Origin: Paucibacter sp. KCTC 42545
GTDB taxonomy: Bacteria; Pseudomonadota; Gammaproteobacteria; Burkholderiales; Burkholderiaceae_C
Reading direction: 5' to 3'
NCBI RefSeq assembly: GCF_001477625.1
Contig: NZ_CP013692.1
Location: 3,782,001-3,846,000, forward strand
Length of the DNA: 64,000 nt
Positions within the stretch are counted from its first letter, which is position 1. Every line of letters begins with the position of its first letter. Position numbers and translations under genes: made by a program. A model generated the notes under the pieces. It searched no databases. It was not told where the DNA came from and worked only from the letters and a program-made list of their open reading frames with translations. This document shows positions 17,669 to 25,711 of this stretch, piece after piece.

Positions 17669-18982
17669 TCAAACGCGCACTTCGCCCTGCCCCAGCACCA
17701 CCCATTTCAGCGAGGTCAGGCCTTCCAGGCCGACCGGGCCGCGGGCATGCAGCTTGTCGGTGGAAATGCCGATCTCGGCGCCCAGGCCGTATTCAAAACC
17801 ATCGGCAAAACGAGTGCTGGTGTTGACCATCACGCTGGCCGAATCCACCTCACGCAAGAAACGCATGGCGTTGGCGTGATTGGTGGTCAGGATGGCATCG
17901 GTGTGGTGCGAGCCATAGCGGTTGATGTGGGCAATCGCCTCATCCAGGCTGTCCACCACCTTGATGCTGAGGATCAGGGCCAGGTACTCCTCGCTCCAGT
18001 CCTGCTCCGAGGCGGCGCGGATCTTGGCGCCAGGAATCGGCCCCAGCAAGGCCAGCGTGCGCGGGCAGCCGCGCAACTCCACGCCCTTGTCGGCCAGCAA
18101 GGCGCCGGCGATGGGCAAAAAGTCCGCCGCGCTTTCCGCATGCACCAGCAAGGACTCGGTGGCATTGCAGGGGCTGACCTTTTGCGTCTTGGCATTGATC
18201 AGCACGCGCAAGGCCAGGTCGAAATCCACCTCGGCATCGACATAGCTGTGGCAATTGCCGTCCAGGTGTTTGATGACTGGCACCTTGGACTCGGCGCTGA
18301 TGCGCTCAATCAGGCTCTTGCCGCCACGCGGAATGATCACATCCACATGCTGCGGCGCGGTGATCAAGTGGCCCACGGCGGCGCGGTCGGTGGTGTTGAT
18401 CAGCTGCACCGCCTCGGCCGGCAGCCCGGCTTCTTGCAGCGCCGCCGCCACCAGCTTGGCCAGCGCCAGATTCGAATGCAAAGCCTCCGAGCCGCCGCGC
18501 AAGATGCAGGCATTGCCGCTCTTGATCGCCAGCGAAGCGGCCTCGATGGTGACATTGGGCCGGCTCTCGTAAATCATGCCGAACACGCCCAGCGGCACCC
18601 GCATCTGACCCACGCTGATGCCGCTCGGCCGGCGCTTGAGCCCGCTGATCTCACCCACCGGGTCCGGCATGGCCGCGATCTGCTCACAGCCCAGCGCCAC
18701 CGTCTCGATGATCTCGGGCTTGAGCTTGAGGCGATCCACCATGGGCGCCTCCAAACCCGCCTTAACGGCGGCAGCCACATCCTTGGCATTGGCCTTGGCC
18801 AAAGCCGGCCCAGCCGCCCGCAAGCGCCGCGCCAGCGCCAGCAAAGCCTGATTCTTGGCCGCAGTGGGCGCAGCGGCCATCAGGGCCGAAGCAGCACGGG
18901 CGGCTTCGCCCACCTGCTGCATATAGGCGGCGAGTTGGTCGGAGGACGTTTTGGTGGCGGAGGTGGCGGCAGAAGATTTCAT
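17669..18982 (-). CDS. proA: Glutamate-5-semialdehyde dehydrogenase (gamma-glutamyl phosphate reductase)
   Basis: 437 aa; NADPH-dependent reduction of gamma-glutamyl phosphate in proline synthesis. Signatures are [51 protein letters not shown], the catalytic Cys stretch [17 protein letters not shown], and [25 protein letters not shown] near the end. I start at the ATG at 18982 (MKSSAATS) since the longer frame has an unconserved Arg/Pro-rich leader. Glutamate 5-kinase (proB) is not adjacent. Confidence 0.95.
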   Translation of the reverse strand: MKSSAATSATKTSSDQLAAYMQQVGEAARAASALMAAAPTAAKNQALLALARRLRAAGPALAKANAKDVAAAVKAGLEAPMVDRLKLKPEIIETVALGCEQIAAMPDPVGEISGLKRRPSGISVGQMRVPLGVFGMIYESRPNVTIEAASLAIKSGNACILRGGSEALHSNLALAKLVAAALQEAGLPAEAVQLINTTDRAAVGHLITAPQHVDVIIPRGGKSLIERISAESKVPVIKHLDGNCHSYVDAEVDFDLALRVLINAKTQKVSPCNATESLLVHAESAADFLPIAGALLADKGVELRGCPRTLALLGPIPGAKIRAASEQDWSEEYLALILSIKVVDSLDEAIAHINRYGSHHTDAILTTNHANAMRFLREVDSASVMVNTSTRFADGFEYGLGAEIGISTDKLHARGPVGLEGLTSLKWVVLGQGEVRV

Positions 18983-19293
18983 GCCTGCGATTCTCCGCGA
19001 TCTGCGGGGAGACCCTGGGCGCGGAGGCGATTTCGGTTCACGCCTCGGGGTAGAGAGTGGCTCAGCTACCTGCCGGGGGGCCTTTGCAAGGAATGGAGCC
19101 AAGTCCTGTGCGGCAGCTCTGTACCTGGAGCGAAAGTTCACTTGGCAGCAAAAACAGCTTCGCAGGAATAGGCTCAGCCTTCAGCTTCAAGACCTGAGCC
19201 TCAAGGGTGCGCAAGGTCTGTGACAGAAAGCGAAGCTTGATATCGGAGCGTCTCTATCGAAGCGCTATGCCAGGCGTGAACCGTGCCGCACTA
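18983..19293. other. Intergenic region, left edge of accessory stretch
   Basis: About 310 bases with no supported gene. An 8-bp inverted repeat AGGCTCAG / CTGAGCCT (19170-19177 and 19194-19201) is visible, without a T-run. From here to about 25.1 kb base composition becomes visibly less GC-rich. Confidence 0.4.
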
Positions 19294-19890
19294 CTAACAA
19301 GGTGGAGATGGATAAACCCACTGATTCTGGAAGCCATCAAACCGGGGATTAACTTGAACTCTTATCTTGCAGCCGTTTTCATACGAAACAACGCAGTCGC
19401 CGTTTGAGCAGGAAGATTGGCAGCGAAGGGTTGTTGTACGTGGGCGGCAATCACCGCCAGTTAGTTTTTCGGGATTCTTGGCAGGAAAACCAGAAAAGTC
19501 TTCCCAAAAATCTATGTTTTGCTCTCGGCAGTTCTTATAACTTTTGTTGCATCCTTCATAAGCAGCATCAACGGCTGCCTGACCCGATGCGTAGCCTATT
19601 GCCCAATTGCAGCCCCCCTCCCCGCAGACTATGGATCCATAGCCAGGCCCTTTTGCTCTTGTCACAACCTTGCATTTTTTGGCAAGGTTGCCAATGCCAT
19701 TTTTGCGAGCTTCAGAGCGACAGCCTTCGAATGCCGCCAAATCCGCTTCCTTTTGTGACTCATAGTTGCTGGCCCTCCACCATGCGCTTAAAACGTAGCC
19801 GTCAATTGCGGCCACCGAGGTATATGCAAAACAATTCCCGAGCATGAGCGCAAGGCTGGCAAAAAGCACGAATCGAATTCGAGTAGCCAA
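19294..19890 (-). CDS. Cys-rich secreted protein, DUF4189-like
   Basis: 198 aa if started at the TTG at 19890, which has a perfect AGGAG ribosome binding site 7 bases upstream; a longer frame to 20124 lacks one. The N-terminus is a clear signal peptide (MATRIRFVLFASLALMLGNCFA). The mature part has about a dozen Cys. It contains AFEGCRSEARKNGIGNLAKKCKVV and GYASGQAAVDAAYEGCNKSYKNC, an Ala/Cys pattern like DUF4189 domains; this assignment is tentative. Base composition is AT-richer than the housekeeping neighbours, suggesting transfer. Confidence 0.65.
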   Translation of the reverse strand: MATRIRFVLFASLALMLGNCFAYTSVAAIDGYVLSAWWRASNYESQKEADLAAFEGCRSEARKNGIGNLAKKCKVVTRAKGPGYGSIVCGEGGCNWAIGYASGQAAVDAAYEGCNKSYKNCREQNIDFWEDFSGFPAKNPEKLTGGDCRPRTTTLRCQSSCSNGDCVVSYENGCKIRVQVNPRFDGFQNQWVYPSPPC

Positions 19891-20264
19891 TAATTTCTCC
19901 TTTGGTGAAAAGTGATCGGAAAACTGTGTCGGCATCTGGCACGCATCGGCACGGGATTGGAGCCAGGTTACAAGGCAACAGACATCAAGAATCAAGAGCC
20001 TGCCGCTTGCTCCGCCTTGCCACCCTGCTGATGAACCGAAAGGAACAGGCGGATGGACAGCACATAAACCGGAAGCCCTGCGCCCCCGGCTTTCGCTTGG
20101 GTGTGCCGTGAAAATTCGGCTCATCCCGTAGTCCTCAGCGAGGCCCGTGGCCTCAGCCTAACAACAAGAACTGTCGGCTTGGCCCAGAGCCTGGCATGAT
20201 GCAAGGAAATCCTTGCTCAGGTCGTCAGGCCGATCTCTATTGCCCTGAAGTTGATGACCACTCT
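19891..20264. other. Intergenic region between two accessory genes
   Basis: About 370 bases. It probably carries the promoter of the Cys-rich protein gene. A GAGGCC-cgt-GGCCTC palindrome lies at 20140-20154, next to a GCCTAAC heptamer (20156-20162). No coding frame is supported. Confidence 0.4.
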
Positions 20265-20292
20265 GTAGCAGCCCAACTTATTTGGCTGCTAC
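20265..20292 (-). other. Stem-loop overlapping lipoprotein stop codon
   Basis: Perfect 9-bp inverted repeat GTAGCAGCC / GGCTGCTAC with a 10-base loop. It includes the TAG stop of the lipoprotein gene. No T-run follows on the minus strand, so it may protect mRNA or be a weak terminator. Confidence 0.5.
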
Positions 20293-20779
20293 TGCACAGT
20301 CAATTTGCTCTCTTTGGTCGCGCTACAAACTTTGTCAAGTGCACTATTGAAATGGCAGGCCTCGGCTATGACGGTATAGGTGCCTGCTGCCAATTGCCGG
20401 CCTCGACCGAAACTGCAGCTGAGAACCCTATTGCTGTTGAAGTTGCAGGCCTCGGTATGCGGGTCTTTGCAGGGAGCCATAGGATTACAGTTCCGGTTCA
20501 GGATCTGGTTGGCTTCTGTCTTGGCGGACGCCGACGACCCCACTGGCACGACAAAGGCCTGCACCCAATAGTTGTTGGCAGCAAGCGGACCCGAGGCGGA
20601 CGCTGACCATTGGGCGGCGTAGCTGAGCGCACCGATAGTCGGAGCACTGATGGTCAAGGCATTGAGTGAGAAGCTATTCAGTACGGTGCTGTCTGCGCCA
20701 GAGGCGTCATCATTGCCACCTCCGCCACATGCAGCCAATAGAGCAATGGAACCCAAAGTGAGAACGGCGAGGGACAGTG

Positions 20780-20807
20780 TGACCTGCACCCTCCCAGCCG
20801 TACCAGC
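20780..20807 (+). repeat. Left terminal inverted repeat of the IS
   Basis: Begins TGACCTGCACCCTCCC and continues GCCGTACCAGC after one extra base; matches the right end in reverse complement. Confidence 0.93.
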
Positions 20808-20847
20808 GTAATGGAGAGGAAGTCCATCAACCAGGAGAATGATGGAC

Positions 20848-21114
20848 ATGAAGAAGAGCAGATTTACTGAGGAACAAATCATTGGGTTCCTGAAGCAGGC
20901 CGAGGCCGGCATGCCGATCAAGGAGCTGTGCCGGCAAGGCGGCTTCAGCGACGCCACGTTCTACAAGTGGCGGGCCAAGTACGGCGGCATGCAGGCCACG
21001 GATGCCAAGCGACTGCGCGAGCTCGAAGGCGAGAACGCCAAGCTCAAGCGCCTGCTGGCAGAGGCCCTCCTGGACATCCACGCGCTCAAGGACGTCTTCG
21101 GCGTAAAGCCCTAG
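20848..21114 (+). CDS. IS3-family transposase OrfA
   Basis: 88 aa helix-turn-helix protein that binds the element ends. It begins MKKSRFTEEQIIGFLKQAE, has the HTH ELCRQGGFSDATFYKWRAKY, and then a leucine-zipper-like LRELEGENAKLKRLLAEALLD. ATGs at 20839 and 20842 lie just upstream, and AGGAG is at 20833-20837; the 20848 start gives the conserved N-terminus. Its last codons (GTA AAG CCC TAG) overlap the OrfB frame. Confidence 0.93.
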   Translation: MKKSRFTEEQIIGFLKQAEAGMPIKELCRQGGFSDATFYKWRAKYGGMQATDAKRLRELEGENAKLKRLLAEALLDIHALKDVFGVKP

Positions 21115-21974
21115 CCCCGCAGGTCAGGCGCGACGTGGCGACCCAGATGATTTCCCAGCACCATCTGTCCGAACGCCGCGCGTGCCGCCTGGTGGGGCTC
21201 TCCAGAGACAGCTATCGCAACCCGCCCGTGGTCGATGAGGCCACGCAGCAACTCAGCGCCAAGATCGTCGAGATCGCACAGGTGCGGCGCCGCTTCGGCT
21301 ATCGCCGCATCCATGACCTGCTGCGCCCACAGTTCCCTGGCGTCAATCACAAGCGCGTCTATCGGTTGTACAGCCAGTCGCAGTTGGCGGTGCGCAAGCG
21401 CAAGAAGATCAGACGGGCAGCCAGCGAGCGCGTGCCGCTCACCGTGCCGACCCGAGTCAATGAGGTGTGGAGCATGGACTTCGTTTCCGACAGCCTGGCC
21501 AATGGCCGGCGTATCAAGTGCCTGACTGTGGCCGACGACTTCACGCACGAGTGTGTGGACATCGCAGTGGACTACGGCATCTCGGGCCAGTACGTGACGC
21601 GGTTGCTGGACCGGGCCGCGATCTTCAGGGGCTACCCTGCGGCGGTGAGAACCGACAACGGGCCGGAGTTCACCTGCCGGGCCTTCATCGCTTGGGCGCA
21701 AGCTCACGACGTGCGGCACATCCTCATCCAGCCAGGGCGGCCCATGCAGAACGGCTACATCGAGAGCTTCAACGGCAAGTTCCGCGACGAGTGCTTGAAC
21801 GAGCACTGGTTCCAGACGCTGCCGCAGGCGCGCTCGGAGATCGCCATCTGGCGGCAGGACTACAACGAGGTGAGGCCGCACAGCAGCCTGGGTCGGATAC
21901 CGCCGGCCGAGTTCGCGCAGCGCCACCGCACCAAGAACCAGGCGCCACCGGCTACACGCAACGAGATCAAGTAA
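21105..21974 (+). CDS. IS3-family transposase OrfB (rve integrase core)
   Basis: Catalytic part made as an OrfAB fusion by -1 frameshifting. The frame is open upstream to 20928 and has its first ATG only at 21147. A candidate slip is A-AAG at 21105-21108 just before the OrfA stop; the long A-run found in many relatives is absent. The HTH_21 region (ISQHHLSERRACRLVGLSRDSYR) is followed by the DDE core: Asp in EVWSMDFVSD, Asp in VRTDNGPEF and Glu in QNGYIESFNGKFRDECL. The C-terminus HSSLGRIPPAEFA is typical. Confidence 0.93.
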   Translation, partial: KALAPQVRRDVATQMISQHHLSERRACRLVGLSRDSYRNPPVVDEATQQLSAKIVEIAQVRRRFGYRRIHDLLRPQFPGVNHKRVYRLYSQSQLAVRKRKKIRRAASERVPLTVPTRVNEVWSMDFVSDSLANGRRIKCLTVADDFTHECVDIAVDYGISGQYVTRLLDRAAIFRGYPAAVRTDNGPEFTCRAFIAWAQAHDVRHILIQPGRPMQNGYIESFNGKFRDECLNEHWFQTLPQARSEIAIWRQDYNEVRPHSSLGRIPPAEFAQRHRTKNQAPPATRNEIK

Positions 21975-21997
21975 CCTTCAACCCGGACTTCCGCATG

Positions 21998-22024
21998 GCT
22001 GGTACGGCGGGAGGGGGCAGGTCA
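21998..22024 (-). repeat. Right terminal inverted repeat of the IS
   Basis: In reverse complement it begins TGACCTGCCCCCTCCC then GCCGTACCAGC, matching the left end; followed directly by the second AGTG. Confidence 0.93.
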
Positions 22025-22074
22025 AGTGAGCGGATGCCACTGGTAGTGCGTTTGAAGTTGCTGCGAATTTGCAT

Positions 22075-22501
22075 CTTTGTGTTCTTGAGTTGGATAAATT
22101 GAGGGGCGCAGCGTCCGCACGTAGAAGTCGCTTGGGGCGATGCGCTTGGCCAAAAGGCTCCGGGCGATGCTAATTGCCTACCTGCACGGAAACTTAGTTC
22201 TACACGCTGCACTGAGACTTCTGCCTCAAAATTGCGAGCGACAGGACTTCTTGAATAAGTTGTACTAACGGGTTATGTGCTCTGCGCGCAACAGTCTGGC
22301 GATAGTTATCGGCTTGCCAGGTGAGTCACTAGACCGCAAGAAGTAGCGGCCATGTGACGCTTCTACTCAAACACCACCCGCTCGCTTTTCCCATCCACGG
22401 AGACCGAGCGGAAGCTTCTGATTTGTTGATTGACAGCTTCGGAAGGTGTTGCGATCCAGCCTCCCACGCCCCACAGGGAAGCCTCTTCCGCAACACCGCA
22501 T
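22075..22501. other. Non-coding stretch, accessory region
   Basis: About 430 bases, moderately AT-rich, between the broken lipoprotein gene and the LytTR regulator. It should contain the lipoprotein promoter on the minus strand. Short frames here do not look like protein. A short CGATA-gt-TATCG inverted repeat is visible near 22300. Confidence 0.4.
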
Positions 22502-23275
22502 TTACTGCGCCCGGAACAAGTGGTGATGCTGGCTCGAGACCTTGAGGCGCTCTTCGCGGCCCTTGATCTCCAACTCCAGTGCATCACCTCGGCGATGCAC
22601 GCCGCGCACATGTCGTCGGTTCACCACCACGCTGCGGTGGGTTTGGAAGAAGAGCCGAGGGTCGAGCCGTTCCAGCAACTCTTTGAGCGACAGGCGGATC
22701 AGGCCATCGCAGTCCTCCGCCACGACGCGCGTGTATTTGCTGTCGGACTCGAAGAACTGCACATCGTCGACATGCACCAGCCGCACCTGGCTGCCCACAG
22801 CAACCTGCAGCCAGTCACCGGCCTCGGCGCGCAATGCCGGCACTGGCGCATGCTGCAGCGATCGCAGGACTTGCATCAACTGCTGCGGCGCGGCCTGCTC
22901 GGCCAAGGACTGGCGCAGGCGCGCCACGGTACGGGCCAGGCGCGGCAGTTCGACCGGCTTGAGCACATAGTCTTGTGCCTGTGCCTCAAAGGCCTCGACG
23001 GCGTACGCATCAAAGGCGGTGACGAACACCACGCGCGTGGCCGACCCCTGCAAGGCCTGCGCCACCTGCAAACCGTTCAGGCCCGGCATGCGGATGTCCA
23101 AAAAGGCCAACTGCGGCTTCAATGTTTGGATCGCCTGCAAGGCGGAAATACCGTCCTCACATTCCCTGGCGATCTGCAGTTCGGGCCAGAGCTGCAGCAA
23201 GCGCTCACGCAGCGCGGCGCGCATAAAGGGTTCGTCGTCGGCCAGGATGGCCCGAATGTCTTGCAAGTCGCTCAC
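22502..23275 (-). CDS. LytTR-family response regulator
   Basis: 257 aa. The receiver spans residues 1-120 (AILADDEPFMRAALRERL, phospho-acceptor Asp in LAFLDIRMPG, LKPVEL). A LytTR DNA-binding domain follows (DWLQVAVGSQVRLVHVDDVQF, ESDSKYTRVV, RSVVVNRRHVRGV). I use the GTG at 23275 (SDLQDIRAILADDEP); it overlaps the kinase stop by four bases (GTGA), so the pair is translationally coupled. A longer frame to 23461 is read-through into the kinase gene. It should act with the adjacent LytS-type kinase; the targets are unknown. Confidence 0.92.
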   Translation of the reverse strand: MSDLQDIRAILADDEPFMRAALRERLLQLWPELQIARECEDGISALQAIQTLKPQLAFLDIRMPGLNGLQVAQALQGSATRVVFVTAFDAYAVEAFEAQAQDYVLKPVELPRLARTVARLRQSLAEQAAPQQLMQVLRSLQHAPVPALRAEAGDWLQVAVGSQVRLVHVDDVQFFESDSKYTRVVAEDCDGLIRLSLKELLERLDPRLFFQTHRSVVVNRRHVRGVHRRGDALELEIKGREERLKVSSQHHHLFRAQ

Positions 23276-24591
23276 TGAATTCGTTCCTTGTCCAAGGGCA
23301 GGGTCACGCTGGCCATCACGCCACCCTGCGGTAGTCCGGCGATTTGTAGGCGGGCCTGGTCGCCATAGATGCTTTGCAGCCGCTCGCGGATGTTCTGCAA
23401 GCCTGTGCCTCCGCCCTGCGTGGCTGCGCCCCCGAGCCCAACGCCATCGTCCTGGACACACACACGCAAATCGCTGTCCCCACGCTGCACGAAGACGCGG
23501 ATACGCACCGGCCCGGTCTTGGGCTCGACGCCATGCTTGATCGCGTTCTCAACGAGCGTCTGCAGCACCAGCGGCGGAAACTCAATGCCCTCCAGCGCTG
23601 TGGCTAGGTCGAGGTCCACACTCAGACGACCGCCCATGCGCAGGCGCGCAATCTGCAAGTAGGCATCGGTGAGCTCAAACTCGCGGCCCAGCGTGGATGA
23701 GAACTGGCGCATCGAGGGCATGGCCAGGCGCAGGTAGCGAATCAGTTGGGTCAGAAGGAAATCGGCGGCATCGGGCTCACCCTTCAAGAGGTATTGAACT
23801 GTAGCCAGTGTGTTGTAGAGAAAGTGCGGTTCGATCTGGGCCTGCAACACGGCCAGGCGAGCCTCGGCAAGGCGGCGAGCGGTGTCTGCCTCGTCTGCAC
23901 GGTTGTGGGCCTGGTCGAGTCGGTACTGCCAGCGCAGGGCTTGGTGGTGCAGGCTGATAAGCAGGGAAAGATAGGCCGCAATCGTCACCGGCCCCACCCA
24001 CCAACTGGCCGGAAACACCAACGCTGGCCGCAAGACAGAGATGAGGTCCACCAACAGGAAGTGAGCCAGCAGGCCCACCCCAGCAGCAGGTAGCCATAGC
24101 GCCACCACCTTGCGCATGGGCGGCCAATCTCCCCATCGCCGTGCAGCGACAAAGCTGGCCAACTCTAGAGGTAGCAATGCAACCACGAACTGAAGGCCTT
24201 GCAACATGACGCTGCCAAGCATGGGGTCTTCAAATCGTTCCGGCAGCACGATGCCGGCCATTAGCAGAGCTACATAGGTCGCGATCGTGGCCAGCAACAT
24301 CCGACGGTCGCGGTAATGGGAAAACACGCCGACAGCGCGGATGTCCGGCCCATAGCCCATCATGCCGGAACCCGTGAAACGCATGCCCTCTAATGTGCTG
24401 AAGCCTATCGTCCCAAGTGCGGCCCACAGCGTAGCCAAGCCCAGTACCGGCAAACTCCAGCCGCTGTCGAACTTGGTCAGCGCCAAGCCCAAGCACATCA
24501 ACACTGCCGTGGGAATCCAGAGCCACAGAATCTTGCTGCGCTGCTGCGCTGAGGTCTCACTGGCCGTCGCCATGCTCATCCCGGTTTGCAT
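23272..24591 (-). CDS. LytS/AlgZ-type membrane sensor histidine kinase
   Basis: 439 aa. About six hydrophobic segments span residues 20-210. A short coiled linker (NRADEADTARRLAEARLAVL) follows, then the His_kinase domain with QIEPHFLYNTLATVQYLL. The ATPase domain has VENAIKHGVEP and DDGVGLGG...GTGLQNIRERL. The start ATG at 24591 (MQTGMSMATAS) has GGGAGGGAGAG just upstream; the frame can extend to 24687 but without a site. It pairs with the overlapping LytTR regulator. No extracytoplasmic sensor domain is evident, so it probably senses through its membrane helices. Confidence 0.9.
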   Translation of the reverse strand: MQTGMSMATASETSAQQRSKILWLWIPTAVLMCLGLALTKFDSGWSLPVLGLATLWAALGTIGFSTLEGMRFTGSGMMGYGPDIRAVGVFSHYRDRRMLLATIATYVALLMAGIVLPERFEDPMLGSVMLQGLQFVVALLPLELASFVAARRWGDWPPMRKVVALWLPAAGVGLLAHFLLVDLISVLRPALVFPASWWVGPVTIAAYLSLLISLHHQALRWQYRLDQAHNRADEADTARRLAEARLAVLQAQIEPHFLYNTLATVQYLLKGEPDAADFLLTQLIRYLRLAMPSMRQFSSTLGREFELTDAYLQIARLRMGGRLSVDLDLATALEGIEFPPLVLQTLVENAIKHGVEPKTGPVRIRVFVQRGDSDLRVCVQDDGVGLGGAATQGGGTGLQNIRERLQSIYGDQARLQIAGLPQGGVMASVTLPLDKERIQ

Positions 24592-24738
24592 TTCTCTCCC
24601 TCCCATATCGATGCTGCTCAGCACATTGCGATCAGCTAGACGCAAGAATGCCTCGTGCCTGCTACGCTCGCCGCAACGCTGCGACAAGCACCGTCACTTT
24701 GACGACGAACATGGCGCCACGGCGACGAGCATCTGATC

Positions 24739-24921
24739 TCAAGACGGCAGCTTGGGCACCAGCCATCCCTGTCGCGCCCCTGCTGCTTGGCCTGGTAGAG
24801 GCAAAAGTCGGCGGCAAGCCTCATACCCACTAACCAATGGAATGCAGGACGCTGCGCCAATGCGGAGCTTGACCCGGTCGACGTTCAATCGAAGTCTCAA
24901 CGGACGAAGGCTGCGCATCAT
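24739..24921 (-). pseudogene. Remnant of a GGDEF-domain C-terminus
   Basis: Read on the minus strand in two frames: one gives VKLRIGAASCIPLV and, further on, GWLVPKLPS before a stop; another gives LAADFCLYQAKQQGRDRDGW between them. This order matches the end of diguanylate cyclase domains (SIGxAxxxP ... ADxALYQAKxxGRDGW). At least two frameshifts are needed and nothing of the GGEEF core is left. Confidence 0.5.
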
Positions 24922-24924
24922 GAC

Positions 24925-24994
24925 GCCTAACCCTGCATTGCAACGGTTGCTCGCTAGCTACGCAGGCAAGTCCGTTGAATACTTCACGTTGAAC
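24925..24994 (+). repeat. attC-like imperfect palindrome (integron recombination site candidate)
   Basis: GCCTAAC (RYYYAAC, 24925-24931) and GTTGAAC (GTTRRRY, 24988-24994) bracket inner arms ATTGCAACGG (24937-24946) and CCGTTGAAT (24972-24980). The inner arms pair perfectly apart from one extra G, which is the kind of extrahelical base that marks integron attC sites. The outer boxes pair poorly. No integrase gene is in the window. Confidence 0.4.
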
Positions 24995-25159
24995 CCCTTC
25001 AATCGAGCAAAGCGCTGTGCGCAGGGACTCGCGGCCTTACTTTCGTGAACTGCCTGTTGCAGGTCGGGAACGAATCCCGGTGATTGGCACTAAGCCCAGG
25101 TGCACTATGGCGAAGCCGCCGAACGGCGAGGCACTTGCATGCCTTGCGAAGAGCAGAAG

Positions 25160-25711
25160 TCACAAGCGCTTAGCCATCAAGCTGTAGTCCATCTCCTGGC
25201 CATCGATGCGAAACATGGCCGCGATCTCGCCGATCTGCACAAAGCCTTCGCGTTGATACAAGGCCTTGGCGGCCAGGTTGTGGCTGAGCACTTGCAGGTC
25301 TAGCCACGCCAGGCCCGCTTCCTCGCGTGCCCATTGCGTGGCATGGCGAAGCAGCGCCTGGCCGAGCGCTTGGCGCCGGTGTGCGCGGTCGACTCCCATG
25401 CCCAGCAGGCCGCGGTGCGATGTATGCGCTTGCGGGTGGGCGCGCAAATCGACATGGCCGATGATGCAGCCATCTGCCGTGCGCGCCACCCAGGCGCGCC
25501 GCCAGCCGGGCTCATCCAGCGGCACTGACAAGGCCTGGCGAAAGGCCAACAGGCGCTCGGGCGGCAGGCCGCTCTGATGCCGGGACTGGGACTGGAAATA
25601 GCCCGTCAGCGCGCTGCCGTTGTCGCGCAAATGATCATCGAGGTAGCTGGCGAAAGCCTCGAAGTCCGGCGCGGCCAAGGGCGCAATGCTCGGCATGGTT
25701 GGCTCAGCCAT
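25160..25711 (-). CDS. GNAT family N-acetyltransferase
   Basis: 183 aa acetyl-CoA-dependent acyltransferase. The core is GCIIGHVDLRAH, then motif A GLLGMGVDRAHRRQALGQALLRHA, then LDLQVLSHNLAAKALYQREGFVQIGEIAAMF, the classic GNAT strand 5-helix 4. The substrate cannot be told. The start overlaps the stop of the AEC transporter gene by 8 bases, so they form a two-gene operon. An internal ATG at 25696 is an alternative. Confidence 0.88.
   Translation of the reverse strand: MAEPTMPSIAPLAAPDFEAFASYLDDHLRDNGSALTGYFQSQSRHQSGLPPERLLAFRQALSVPLDEPGWRRAWVARTADGCIIGHVDLRAHPQAHTSHRGLLGMGVDRAHRRQALGQALLRHATQWAREEAGLAWLDLQVLSHNLAAKALYQREGFVQIGEIAAMFRIDGQEMDYSLMAKRL

Larger units (their letters stand above)
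20780..22024 (+). mobile_element. IS3-family insertion sequence (IS407-like group), intact
   Basis: 1245 bp bounded by TGACCTGC...GCAGGTCA ends. Terminal inverted repeats of 27-28 bases match except for one substitution and one indel. A 4-bp direct repeat AGTG flanks it (20776-20779 and 22025-22028). Two overlapping frames encode OrfA and the DDE transposase OrfB in the -1 frame. Terminal TG...CA, length and 4-bp duplication fit the IS407 group. Both frames are open and the target duplication is unmutated, so insertion looks recent. Confidence 0.95.
20289..22074 (-). pseudogene. Lipoprotein gene interrupted by an IS3-family element
   Basis: The 3' part (20289-20779) encodes a lipobox LALLAACGGGG-type region (SIALLAACGGGG) and a mature domain of about 140 residues with paired Cys segments (NRNCNPMAPCKDPHTEACNF, EACHFNSALDKVC). 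The 5' part (22025-22074) starts at an ATG at 22074 with MQIRSNFKRTTSGIRSL. Removing the element and one AGTG copy joins the two in frame, giving the signal MQIRSN...IRSLSLAVLTLGSIALLAAC. The insertion therefore cut the gene inside its signal peptide. Function of the intact protein is unknown. The 3' fragment may still be read from a start inside the element but would lack its proper signal. Confidence 0.85.
24592..25159. other. Gene-poor accessory stretch with decayed sequence
   Basis: About 570 bases without an intact gene. It contains a fragment resembling the end of a GGDEF domain (24739-24921) and an attC-like palindrome (24925-24994). The remainder has short frames only. Confidence 0.5.

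Noticed and set aside
20140..20162. Second attC-like GCCTAAC next to a GAGGCC palindrome
   Set aside because: No matching GTTRRRY box within a plausible distance and no paired inner arms.
22363..22611. 82-codon minus-strand frame ending in RSVSVDGKSERVVFE
   Set aside because: Overlaps the LytTR gene end, has no ribosome binding site and no recognisable family; possibly a relic but unsupported.
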